Shown: piece after piece, positions 34,791-45,739 of the stretch
How positions within the stretch are numbered: position 1 is the stretch's first letter
How the letters are laid out: every line of letters starts with the position of its first letter
From: Coptis chinensis
Lineage: Eukaryota; Streptophyta; Magnoliopsida; Ranunculales; Ranunculaceae
NCBI GenBank assembly: GCA_015680905.1
Contig: CM027380.1
Coordinates: forward strand, 19,734,001 to 19,798,000
DNA: 64,000 nt
Direction of reading: 5' to 3'
Program-made: the position numbers and the translations under genes
The notes under the pieces: model-generated
Databases searched by the model: none
What the model was told of the DNA's origin: nothing
The model's input: the letters and a program-made list of their open reading frames with translations, nothing else

Positions 34791-37700
34791 TTGGCGCCGT
34801 CTGTAGGGACAATTTCTTGGAAATTCAACTACTAAATTTTTTGTTTCTTCAACTTACATTTCTATACGTTCTATTTCTAAGCCCATGAAGCGTGGTGATA
34901 GTCGCTCTGAAGAAATCAATGAGGATCAATCATCAAACAAAAAAGCTCATTTCGCTCATCATGGAGTTAGTCGGCTACTACATGAAAGATAAGTTTTCCA
35001 TTATCTAAGATATATGGTATACTATGTATTTTCTTAACTAGCCCATCCAAATGGTCACATGGGTTATCTCTGCTAAAAAATCACTACTATGGTCACTGCG
35101 TGATTAACAAATAAGTCCACAGTGCAAGCGACCTACCTAGACTCTATGCTCAAATAATGATTGTGCGGCATTGTCAGACTTTGAATCACGAAAATTTTGA
35201 AACTACTTACTCCCTTCTCTTAATGCCTCAGTTTTAGTTATGACTTATATCAGTACATAACAATCTAGAGGAGCCAATATCATATATTCATTTATTTGCA
35301 TCTTCAGTAATTACATACTTGCATCTAGTACCATTTGGCATTTGATATAGACAGTTGAAGATGTCATGTTAGAGATGACCATACCTTTAATCGTGAGCTT
35401 GATTAGCATGTCGACCTCATAAACAATATGCCTAGACTTGTAATGAACACCTCAACATAGTTAAGGTCCTAGTTATGTTTAAGGATCGATCTATCGACTT
35501 AATCAGGCTCAATCTATCAGATCTCGAGTTGTTGTGGCTGGACCTGACAAGAAATTGCAGAAAGTCAATCAAGACGTCCTCTAGCAATCAAGAAAGGAAT
35601 TAAACAATTTGGCTCATTCTTACATGATGCGACCTCACAAAATTCGAGACTACTACTGCTTTTTTCCTGGTAGAGCTAAGTTGTTACAGGAGATACAAAT
35701 TCGATCTTCGCACTTTACAACCTCATTAACCCATAGCGTTGGTGTTTTCCACTTTTTCATGGTGGAATACAAACGAGTGGATTGCTTCCGCGTTGAGCCC
35801 TCGGCATTGACTTGCACATCGGGTGAACTTTCTCTATCTGTCAATGGGCCGGGCTCTCCTATGGATCCTCATGGTGCAAATCAACGTTCCTGATATGAAA
35901 GTGGAGTGAAAGTCGGGCACGTATTAAAGTGAAAGTTCTCCTCCCCTGACCTGCAACACTTCTTCTTCCAGCGCTCACTTTACATTTCGTCGAAAACTGC
36001 TACTAATGAATTTTCTATTATAGTTGGATCATTTGCAGGTCGGCTATACTTTGAACATACATGGGGCTGCATTAGTTGTACTTGTCTTTTACGCTAGGAA
36101 TTGCAGGCAATCTAAATCCATGGATGCTCAATTCAAATCCGTTTTGATTTGAGATCAAACTCCAAACCAGGGGTCGTTTGTACTTCGAACTTGTAACGCT
36201 CGTATTTAAAAATACGTATTTATTTATTTATTAATTAATTTATTTATTTAAAATCTATTGGATTGGATTTGGGATATGTGGGCCTGGTTTCTGGGCCCAA
36301 GTCTGTATTGGGCTTAGGTTTCAAACCCAAGTATATATTCATATTTTTTCTAGAGAATAGGGTTCGGAGATAAAAAATTAATAAAAATGGAGGCGGAGAT
36401 AGAAACTCGATTGCTAGAGGGTTGGAGCGCGACGATTCGAACTAGGAGATGTTCGTGGAGCTTTTAATACAGGTGAGTAGTTAGTTTTTCTACTTCACTG
36501 GTATACAGAAACAATTTTACTGTCCAATGTTTTCACTCAATTTTATTGTTCATTATTCGGCGTCCTGTCTGTCGTGTTGTTAAAACTTTGTTGAAATCTG
36601 TTGTTTTGTTAAAACTCGAAACTCTGAAATTTGAGATTGGAACTGTCGAACCTTGTTTGGGCCCGTTAATGGTGTCCCTAGCCCAAGATAAAGAAAACAA
36701 CCTGCCGTTTGGTTTGACCTCATCTTTTGTTGTGGTTTTGAATGGGTTGTTTGATGTCGGGGGTTATATATTTGATGTTGGTTATTGATGTTTAGGTCGG
36801 TGCTATTGCAGGTGGAAGAAGGCGTTAATGGCGCCGATGGAGAGTTTTGGGAAAACTTTGTTGGGCTATTTTTGGTTTAATTTGAGTTGTGGGGCTTGCA
36901 TCTAGACTAAAATCAATGGGTTTATAGTTGATTGTAGTGTGTGGGTGAGTACTGATGTATGGGGATGTGGAAGTTTGGAGGAGGCGCGATCCAGTTTGGA
37001 GGAGGGGATGTGAGGTGAGGAATCGAGTTGGAGCTTTCATTAAAGCTATAGGGTTTTTGATTTGGAGCAAAACCGCTGGAAGGAGGAGATGAGGAGTGGT
37101 GGCCGGCGCGAGCTGGTGCGGTGGGGGAAGAAGCCTGATGGAGAAGATGACCTGTTGGTCGGTTGGGCTTGGGCTTTGGGCTTTAGGCCGAAGCCTTTAG
37201 ATTTTAGTTGTTGGGCCAGTTTAGTTTAAAGTTTTTGGGCCGGTTTCAGTTCAATTTTTGGGCCGAACCCATTTGTGTTTTGGGCCAATTCAGTTTAAGT
37301 TTTTGGGACAGTTTCATATCTTTTGTTTGGGCCAGTTCTATCTTTGTTTGGACCGGTCCATATAAATTAAAATAGATTCAACAGGGTCTTTAAATATGTA
37401 GACTTTTGGGTTTTGGTTTTGGGCTTTGATTGTGGACTTTTGACTGTTTAATTATGCTACGTTTTATGTTGTAAATTGTATGAACAAATCAAATGCTAAA
37501 ATGCTATGGAAGCTTGTATAAATTTGTTAGTCATTATCTAATTAAGATTTGACGTGAGTAGTGTGTAAAGCATATAAATATTGGCACGTAATCAGAGAGG
37601 AAATTCTTATAAGACTTAGATATATACGTTTTTATGATAATTAAATTATATACGGACTTAAATTCATGGACTTTAGTATTGGGCTTTGATGGTGATATTC

Positions 37701-38059
37701 ATTCCACATAAATATATGGAATGTATACGTTACATGATTGATTGCTAGTATGAGTTGCTACTGAAATGAATTGTAGTATTTATGAAGGCTTGAGATATTC
37801 CATATGGTGTAGTGCAATATATGATTTGGCACGTGAAATAATAAGTTTCGAGATTTGATATAGAGATACTTGGATATCGTGCAATGATAACGAGAAACGT
37901 TGAGTTTCAGTACAATTAAGTATACTGGCATGAGATAGAATAAGAATTATTATGAGACATGAATGTATGACACTTGAATAAATTACGTAACGAAAATCCT
38001 AGAACCTAGCTACCACAACTCATGTGATTTGGCCCTAGTGATGGGCGTATGTGATATGA

Positions 38060-38165
38060 TTGGCCCTTCGGGCATTTCAGTGAATCTGAATGGCCCTTTT
38101 GGCATAAGTAATGTGATTGGCCCTTCTGGCGTTTCAGTGAATCTGAATGGCCCTTCTGGCGTAGC
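38060..38165 (+). repeat. tandem repeats within solo LTR
   Basis: Units of about 25-30 bases built on TGATTGGCCCTTCTGGC(A/G)TTTCAG and GAATCTGAATGGCCCTT occur in alternation, at least four times. Confidence 0.75.
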
Positions 38166-38609
38166 CGAATAGTGACTTGATTATTCCGTTCGCAAAATTT
38201 GAACGAGACGCACGATATTTTATGCAAAATAGTGGCAGTACTTACATAATAGCTTTCGTGTGAGGGTTACCTGGTGTGGGGCATCCCGCTCAGGGTAGCT
38301 ATGCACGGAGTGGTTCATTATGTAAGGGGAGGCATGTGGATGTACATGTTCGGCGTTGGGTAGCGATTATGGTAGCCAGGGAAACTAGGTAAGACATAGA
38401 TACGATGTGATTTTAGGGACACGCAAAGAAAGCCTTTATTAATATAATTATGGTAATATGTTGGTTAATGATATATCTTTAGATAGATGATTGTATATGG
38501 TTTTGTAGAAGGGTGGGTCAAACTAACTACTTGTGCAGAGACGACCCACTCTGTAATTGAGCATGAAATGAGGTAAGTATAGAATATGCTTGGCTGGTTA
38601 TTAGTTTAG

Positions 38610-38800
38610 TTAGAACCTAAGGCGCCTCGTGGAGTAACTAAATGCCTTTTATTATGCATATGGTTTGTTGTGTGGTTAGTGGGAAGCTAAGGCACCTCGT
38701 GGAGGAACTACCTGCCTTACTTATTGTACTTAAAGATGTCGTATTAGTTGTTGGAAGTTAAGGCGCCTCGATAGAGGAACTAACTGCCTTATGGATTGTG
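38610..38800 (+). repeat. three tandem units of about 70-75 bp within solo LTR
   Basis: Each unit has the pattern GAA(C/G)(C/T)TAAGGC(G/A)CCTCG, then GAG(G)AACTA and TGCCTT. The three copies begin near 38614, 38685 and 38754. Confidence 0.75.
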
Positions 38801-39316
38801 TAAATATATGTATAGGTATATGTTGTATTTTAGGGCTACTCACACCAGCATTGTTTATAATGCTGACCCGATTTGCATGTTTGCTTATCGGGTGTGTTCA
38901 TTAAATGAACATAGTTGATAAGTCTTGACATGTTTAGTGTTGAAGAAGGTTGGTTGCTGCTTGTGGTTTGCGTTAGCGTCGCTTTTCAAGATAGGTTTTG
39001 TTTTCTCTTGAGGTGATATAGATTTTCAGTTGAGACAATGTTATTTGTATTTTCATTTGTAATTTTAAATAAAGAGTTATTGAAAAGAGATTTGTAGCCT
39101 AATCTTATTTGTGAGTTTTTGTAATGAAGGGGACTTTTGTTTAAGTTAAAAATTTTATTGGTTTTTAATTATCCGCATATTTAAATGTTTTATGGGTTTT
39201 TGGAAGTGGAGAGTGCATCACACCTCGAAAATCGAAGAGTCGAGAACAAATATAATTTTTTCGAATTCTGTCGAAATTCGGGATGTGACAGAACTGGTGC
39301 ATCAGATATATTCCCC

Positions 39317-39709
39317 TTAGTCCTCTATCCTAAAGATTCCTGCCCCATAATGCTCATGCAAATCCTCATAGTTATAGAGGTACATATTATCTACCAAATA
39401 GGCCCGTGAGTCTGGTATTTCAGCGGGCATAGCAAGTCCGATAGCAAAGGCTAACAAGAACCTGGTGATTTCCATCGTTTCATCCTCACTGGTGATGGAG
39501 AACACTTGTTCTCCATCCGGTCTATCAAAGAACTTACAATTATCATAAAAATAAGATGTAAGTGCAAGAGAATAAAGTTCATCAGGTCTTACCATTTGCG
39601 GTTCCCAGCCTGCTTGTATGATCACCTCGTGAAACCACGCACCATAGGTGTCACTTTGGAACAAGTCTTCAAAAGACTTCTCCAGTATGATACGAGGGGA
39701 TGTCATCAC
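39317..39709 (-). CDS. conserved extra ORF of the Gag-protease LTR family
   Basis: An open 130-codon reading on the element's sense strand, starting MMTSPRIILEKSFEDLFQ, with YGAWFHEVIIQAGWEP, FLLAFAIGLAMPAE and YNYEDLHEHYGAGIFRIED before the stop. The plus-oriented relative has the same ORF at 54341-55039, damaged, in the same position downstream of the protease. There it seems to continue further (DATCSVFLALTTGRMCHDLP). I do not recognise the family. It takes the place where Athila elements carry their env-like ORF, but I see no signal peptide or membrane segment. Here it is cut off by the truncation of the element. Confidence 0.5.
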   Translation of the reverse strand: MMTSPRIILEKSFEDLFQSDTYGAWFHEVIIQAGWEPQMVRPDELYSLALTSYFYDNCKFFDRPDGEQVFSITSEDETMEITRFLLAFAIGLAMPAEIPDSRAYLVDNMYLYNYEDLHEHYGAGIFRIED

Positions 39710-40971
39710 AATAGATACTCTCTAGAAAAGCTGCAAACAACCCTGGAAAACCTCACAAAAATCAGAAAATCGGGTTTGTGGAAGGTCGTATGAGAAGGTG
39801 CTTCTGGAATGGCCTAGGTAAAAAGCTGGTCGCGCTCTGGTCTTGCTTTCGAAGTTACAGTGTTTTTGGGCTAAAGCTTTTAGAAGTAACTATATATAGT
39901 GGGGAGCTCTCCGTGTATGAAGAGCAGGGTGTAGTGAAAAACAAAAGGAAAAATTGGAGGTTTAAGGTGAGAGATGAAAGTGAGATGTGTGGGTTTTGAG
40001 TGTAGAATGAAGGAAGTGTATATAGGGTTTTAGTTTCTAAAATGAATTAACAAGTTGCCAAAAAAATTTAAGGCAATTGCCGGAAACAAAATATTTCCGA
40101 AACCTAAATGGAAACAACCCATATTCATTATTCTAAAACAAACCTAATATCTTTTAGATTGAATTTAGAATTGCAACTTCCTAACTCATTGTAATTTCAT
40201 CATACCATAATATCTGAACTTAGCCATGCCAATATCGACAACATTCCCACAACTCATCGCAAAATACTTCTAAAATGGTGGATCATATAAAAGCAATGCT
40301 AAAAAAAAAAAAATACCACCCCCAAATAATTCGGGAAGGTGGGATTAACGCAAAAATCATCGCATGGTTAGAAAAGAACCAAATTAAATTAAAATCAAAA
40401 TTCAAATAACAATTAACTACCGAATTCAAATTTAACTACTTATATTCCAAACTAATAAAAACAATAAAAACATCAAAACAACAAATGCTCCTAAACCACT
40501 AGCCACAATATGAAGATGGGCCATGAATAGGAAGTTGATTGATAAAAAATGGAAAGACCAAATGCCCCACCCCCAAACAAATTTTTGACAACATAGTTTA
40601 AAAAATTTGTTTTAAAACGTGGGTCGTTTAAAGTTAAATTCCCGAGACTTGCTAGATTACTATTTTTATGGTTTTATTTAGTTTTTACTTTTTATAAATA
40701 CGGATTAATATAAGAGAAAACAATAAAGCAATAAAGACATAATCCACACCATAGAGAAACATGACTCAAAAATCGAGAAAACATGCAAGAGTGCAAAACG
40801 TGAATTATATTAACCGTGGATTTAGGATCCGGTACTTACAACCACACACTCCATAGGTAGGGCCCGATTACCTTAATGGTGTACTTACCAATATATGGAA
40901 GATTGGAAAGGAGTACACCGAAGAATAAAATGAGTCTTTTATAGTCAGATACTCGAGACTTAATCTAATAA

Positions 40972-41002
<31 letters not shown>

Positions 41003-41096
41003 TAACCTGCATTTTACCATATATCAACAACCTAAAGAGCTGTGGGTCTTTCCATAAATAAATAACATGGAATGCACCCCCAAACATAATCAAGCA
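39710..41096. other. non-coding part of the element between tail and extra ORF
   Basis: No open frame of note. Stretches around 40300-40630 (TTCGGGAAGGTGGGATTAAC, then the reverse complement of TTTGTTTGGGGGTGGGG) are shared with 53330-53660 of the plus-oriented relative, so this non-coding part is conserved in the family. A (TA)n run lies at 40972-41010. Confidence 0.6.
40972..41010. repeat. (TA)n and (AAAT)n microsatellite
   Basis: About ten TA units followed by AAATAAATAAAT. Confidence 0.9.
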
Positions 41097-42354
41097 CTAA
41101 GATTTTCTACGACGCAACATAGTGAAATGAAAGCGAAGTCTGATAGACCTAGAACGTAACTAAGCATGCACCTTCTTCTTCATCTTTGAACGAGACGGTG
41201 TCCAAGTAAATGATCGTGAGAAAATGGATGTTTGTGGAAGATATGTTGGATATGGATAAGTTTTAGAAGGAAAGAATGGAAAAAATGAGAATGTGGGTTT
41301 AGCATAAAACTCATTCATGGTGTAGGTAGGAACTGTCTCTATTATGAAAATGAAGGTGTCAAGTGCCTTTCCTTTGAGAATTATTTCCGTATTAGGAGGA
41401 TTTAGAAAATCATTAAGCACAGAAGAAGCAAGAGGGTCAAGTGCAAACTCAAGGTTCCTTTGAAAAGGTGGAAAGTGGGGAATATTGGTGATGGAAGATG
41501 AATGAGTGATAGGATGATGTGAGGTGGATAAATGGGGCTCAGCTAGAGCTCTCAGGTATAGATCATCAGAAGCCTTGAGATATGCAAGACATTCCTCAAT
41601 AGGTGGGTCAAAAGAATCACTGGGATAGAGGGTGAAAAATTCATCTTCCGTCATAGCGTCAAGGGATGAATGGATGTTGACAGGGGTGAACTCGCGAGGT
41701 GGTAAGGAAGAGTTGCAAAATATTCGAAGGAAATATTCCTCGAATTCCAGGGAGTTCTCGTCGAAGTTGGAACTTCCAAAGTATAGGAATTTGTGCATCT
41801 GATTATCAGGAAACGTGGTTTTGAAATAATCTTGAGCTAAGCTCTTGATCATGCTAACTTCTCCATCGATAGTCGTATCTGGGAACTATTTCGTCGTTTT
41901 AAAAACATTTACTTCAACAGAAAGATGGCCAAAAGACATGGACATCGAACCATCGTGGCAGTTTATGAGCGTGTTCGCAGTAACCAAGAAATGACGCCCT
42001 AAAATGATCGAAACAGAGTCGTTAACGACTTCTGTATCGAGGATAACAAAATCAGCAGGATAGTAGAAATCCTGAACCTTAACAAGCACGTTTTCAACCA
42101 CACCCTTAGGATACTTAATAGATCGATCTGCTAACTGCAACGTCATTTTAGTAGGTTGCATCTCTTGTAGACCTATTTGTTTGTATAGATAATATGGGAG
42201 TAAGTTAACACTCGTCCCCAAGTCTAATAAAGCGGTCGTCGTGTGGGAATCTCCTAAGGTGCATTGTACAGTAGGACAACCAGGGTCCTTGTACTTAACG
42301 ATTCCATTATGTTCGGTTAAAGTTGGAAACTGTTCTGTTAAAAAGGCGTCTTTA
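41097..42354 (-). pseudogene. retroviral-type aspartic protease and C-terminal tail
   Basis: Minus-strand frame continuing the Gag reading after the nested LTR: HNGIVKYKDPGCP, then ALLDLGTSVNLLPYYLYKQ with the catalytic DLGT in the usual plant gypsy form, LADRSIKYPKGVVENVLVKV, DFVILDTEV and IILGRHFLVTANTLINCHDG. One in-frame stop (41886) lies between the protease and a tail of about 230 residues (SLDAMTEDEFFTLYP, PPIEECLAYLKASDDL, SIFSRSFTW). A further stop at 41160 precedes RSRSIRL..RRRKS and the end near 41097. The tail is shared with the plus-oriented relative. The family pattern would put reverse transcriptase next, and it is absent. Confidence 0.8.
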
Positions 42355-42359
42355 GGAAT

Positions 42360-43775
42360 TGATAAGAGCCTAAAACTGTAGTTTTAACCCTTAAACAATA
42401 TTGTTGCTAGACCAATTATGTGATTAATAATATAGGTTTATCACTAATTACGTGCTTTTGAGTATTTCAGGCTTCGAAGTTGAATAAATATAAATTCATT
42501 ACTAATTAGGCACTAAAAGGAGCTAAAGTGATTACTATGAAAGTTCTATGAAGAAAGCCCAAGTTTCATGGAGAAAAAAAGCCCTTAAAAAACTCAAGTC
42601 AAAGCTGTTAAGTGAAAGTCAAACCAGATTAAAAAGCTAAAGAAAAGTCAACAGAACTTCAAAAGGCCATATCTTTGGGTTCAGACCTCAGATTTGGACT
42701 CAGATTTGGTGAAAACTCGTGCTACAGTAACATGACCAGAATGAAAAGTCTTGGACTCAACAAATTAGGTTTTGGGCTCAATTTTTCGGCCCAAAATATA
42801 GCTCTAGGCCCATGCACGAAATTGGGGATCTCTTTCTCTTATTGAAAAGAAGAAAAGAGGCGGATTGAAAAGCTAGACCTAGATTAGAAAATAAATTAGC
42901 TTAGACTCCATTAATTAGTTTTATTACCTTGTTTTTAATTTAGTTATTGAATCATTGATAATTCTTCATTAGATTAATAAAAATAGTTAGTTATTCATAA
43001 ATTTAGTTTTGGTTTATTAAATTACTTAGATCTAAATTCAGTCATTAGTTGTAATCATTTCTTAATTGTTAATTCAGTTGTAAATCCTTGATTAGATCAA
43101 ATTAGTAAATTTATAATCTTTATATCATGTCTTGCTTAAATTCATATAGAAATGATAGTTTAATGATTTAAGGCTAAAATCTCCATTAAAGGGATTTGAG
43201 GAAGCCTTGATGAAAACTTGATTGTGTTAGCTTAGAAATCATTGTGATAATCTATTCAATTCTAGAAAGTAATTATTTCACCATGAGAATGGGTTTGCTT
43301 GCTTCACATGCTAGTTATTATTTTGTAGAGATTGCCATGAATAATTTGGGATTAGAAATACCAATTCGTTATGCAAAAGCATTGCAATTGGGATTACTTA
43401 ATTGAATCTTCGCTAGTTAATTAAGTCGAGTTAAGGTGGAATCAAATCCCCCTAATTCCTCCTCATATAGTCAAATTAGCAATTCTGTAGTTTAAATTAT
43501 CGTATCTTGTTAGTATAATTTCCATTGTTACTCTCATTGACTTTGAGAGACTGATAATCTTAGTTAACGTCAATTCTAAAGAATTAGGAATGGAACGAAC
43601 TCTCTACCCCACTATATTGCAATAGCATTGAGAGTAGAGAAAACTTTGATAATATAGGCACCAAAAGAGCTTTAGTTTTACTTACGTTGAATTTTGTCAC
43701 TTATGCATGGGTAAAACTATCATTTTACCCTATATCATTTGATATAAGGTAAAATGATAGTTTTACCTTATATCA
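42360..43775 (+). mobile_element. solo LTR of the same family, inserted between gag and protease
   Basis: 1416 bp starting TGATAAGAGCCTAAAACTG and ending CCTTATATCA. Flanks are GGAAT (42355-42359) and AGAAT (43776-43780), a target duplication with one mismatch. Removing it rejoins the Gag-protease reading (KTNI then PKDAFLTEQ). It is closely similar to the 5' LTR at 58147-59654 of the host element. The last 65 bases carry an inverted duplication. Confidence 0.9.
43711..43775. repeat. 27 bp inverted repeat at LTR 3' end
   Basis: 43711-43737 (GTAAAACTATCATTTTACCC...) is mirrored at 43740-43766 with one mismatch and a 2-base loop, then CTTATATCA closes the LTR. The related LTR at 58147-59654 ends after the first arm. 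Confidence 0.85.
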
Positions 43776-43936
43776 AGAATATTTGTCTTACGCCTAGTAG
43801 TGCACAACTCTTTAAAAAACTTAGCATGGTGAGGTAACTTTTTAATCGCTTAAAGAAAGGGTAGGTTTATCGTTAGATTTTTGAAAACTTCCCTAATCTT
43901 GTCAAAGTTTGTATCCTTGTTTAACATTGCTAATCT

Positions 43937-45703
43937 CTAGGAAAACAGTGGTTTCTCTCTATATTTAGCGTATGGATCAACAAGATGTCTAACCTTGGCT
44001 TTCTGTTTCTTAGGTTGTGGTTTAACTGTTACCTTTACAGGGGTAGGATATTCAGTTTCTATTTCGGTATCTAGTTCAATATCTGGTGTAGGGACTACTG
44101 GTGGGGTAACTACAGGCATAGTTACGGTGTTATCAACCACTTTGCCAGAACGGAGAGTGGTGATGGCATTTAGCTCACCTACGTTTGCATTTTCCTTACT
44201 AGTATTACCGTTTACCTCAAAAGCTGTGTTTGTTGTTTTAGGATTAGGTATCGCTTGACCTGGAAACACACCTTTTGGTTGTACTTTCTCTTGTGCTAAC
44301 TGCTGTAAGGAAAGTTGGATGCCTTGTAAAATCTGTTGTTGGGTTTGCATAAAGGTGTCGAAACGATCCGGTTGTGGAGGAGTGTTTGTTATAGGTTTTG
44401 TGACAGGAACTACGTCACGTTGATTATTAACAGGCGGGTTGTGATAGTTATGATTAACCAGAACGATACCTCTATTATCATTATAATTATTATTGTTATA
44501 ATTATTATAATTCCTTTGTCCTTGTCCTTGTCTCGGTGGGGCTTGATTGTAATTGTTTGCTTGCCTAACATTTTGATTATTATACACTGGAGGTGTAACT
44601 TGTTGATTATTTCGCCAACCGTAGTTGGGATTTTGTCTCCAAGGTGCGTTAGGTTCGCTATTAATGGAACAAACATTGTCCGGTTGTGTAGATGGTTGTT
44701 CGTAGACTAGAGGACAATAGGAGTCGGGATGCGCAAGACTCAAACAGAAATTACATGGAATAGAGTTAATATTCATGACAGGGGTAGGTTTTTGTTGAAC
44801 AGAAATAGCTTCTACCTTTTTAGTGAGGGATTCAATTAGAGTTTTAAGCTCAGGATCTGATTTAACCTCAAACATATCGGCGACCTTAATTGTTGAAGAA
44901 GAACTAGCGGAGCGGGAGATATCGTCACTACCCCCCCCCCACCCCAAGTTATTATTACGCTTTGTTTGATCCTCTAAAAATTTATAAGCCTCTGAGGCTC
45001 CTTTACTGAGGAAACTACTCCCATTCATTATATCAAGGACCTCTTTATGGTGGTGTAACAATCCCTTAAAAAAGGCACGAACTAACGTGTCTTTTGCAAG
45101 GTTATGATGTGGACACTCTATAAGAAGGTCAGTGAAACGATTTCAAGCCTTTGAAAAGGATTCATGAGGATTCTGTCGAAAAAAATGAATCTTAGAAAGC
45201 ATTTCATCTGTCTTCAGTGGGGGGTAAAAATGTTCCATAAGTAGTTTAACAAGTTTGGCCCATGAGTCCACAGAATTAGGCGCTTGGGCAGTTAACCAAG
45301 ACGCCGCCTTGTCGGCTAGGGTGAAAGGAAACACCCTCAGTTTAATTTGTTCTGCACCAACCGTAAGATGATGGAATGTGGTAAGGACTTGTTCAATCCT
45401 ACGCATATGCTGATAAGGTTTTTCATGGTCTAACCCATGAAAAATGGGTAACAAATTAAATATATTTGGGGGGATTCGGAAATCCCCCACTGGGTCTGCA
45501 AGAACGATGCAAGATTTTGGGCTATCGTTCAAGGCTTTGTAAAAGTCAGAAAGAGGAGACTCTCTTTTTTCAGCCATTATATCAGGTGTAGTGTGTGGTA
45601 TATTAGCTAGAGGTGTAGTGAGTGGTATATTAGAAAGGCGTGTTTGTTGACGTTGACGTTTGATTACGTTAGGCGTTTTTCTTCTACCTAACCTTAATCT
45701 CAT
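43937..45703 (-). pseudogene. gag polyprotein of minus-oriented element
   Basis: 589-codon frame on the minus strand with a single internal stop at 45143 (the conserved Trp codon before NRFTDLL is TGA). Blocks: SPLSDFYKALNDSPKSCIVL, FRIPPNIFNLLPIFHGLDHE, YQHMRRIEQVLTTF and AASWLTAQ (plant retrotransposon Gag domain), SFLSKGASEAYKFLEDQ, then a CCHC zinc knuckle CNFCLSLAHPDSYC (CX2CX4HX4C) for RNA binding. A low-complexity Asn-rich stretch and a Lys-rich C-terminus follow. It ends with a stop at 43937, and two more stops lie in the linker to the protease (to 43781). A run of Gly codons is encoded by the C-tract at 44931-44946. Confidence 0.88.
44931..44946. repeat. homopolymer C tract inside gag
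   Basis: Ten or more C (G on the coding strand, read as Gly-Trp-Gly-Gly-Gly). A slippage-prone spot in the gag frame. Confidence 0.8.
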
Positions 45704-45739
45704 GCAAGGCTAAGATCAATCTTAACTAAATACGATAAT

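Larger units (their letters stand above)
32199..36165 (+). repeat. 4 kb duplicated block, copy A
   Basis: Starts TATCATG(C)AGTTTTAAAAAC and ends GAGATCAAACTCCAA. The same block occurs at 59655-63615 with a few percent difference by eye. Copy A includes the Helitron 3' half, the small LTR with its primer site and about 1.4 kb of unassigned internal sequence. At 32199-32203 it keeps TATCA uninterrupted. Confidence 0.92.
36192..39290 (+). mobile_element. 3.1 kb gypsy solo LTR
   Basis: Starts TGTAACGCTCG and ends CGGGATGTGACA. GAACT stands at 36187-36191 and again at 39291-39295, a perfect 5 bp target duplication. It contains GGTGAGTAGT near 36470, many GGGCC(A/G) stretches at 37150-37350 and two sets of internal tandem repeats, but no retroviral protein. 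Length and termini fit a large chromovirus LTR related to the one at 2219-3906. Confidence 0.9.

Noticed and set aside
38060..38800. CRISPR-like regular repeats
   Set aside because: Repeats are diverged tandem units within a plant LTR with no uniform spacers; no cas genes and the setting is a plant nuclear genome.
39506..39999. Plus-strand frames over the extra ORF region
   Set aside because: Antisense of, or next to, the conserved minus-strand ORF; no conservation in the plus-oriented relative in that frame.
43995..44710. Plus-strand frames of 87 and 124 codons opposite gag
   Set aside because: Antisense shadows of the Asn/Gln-rich Gag C-terminus.
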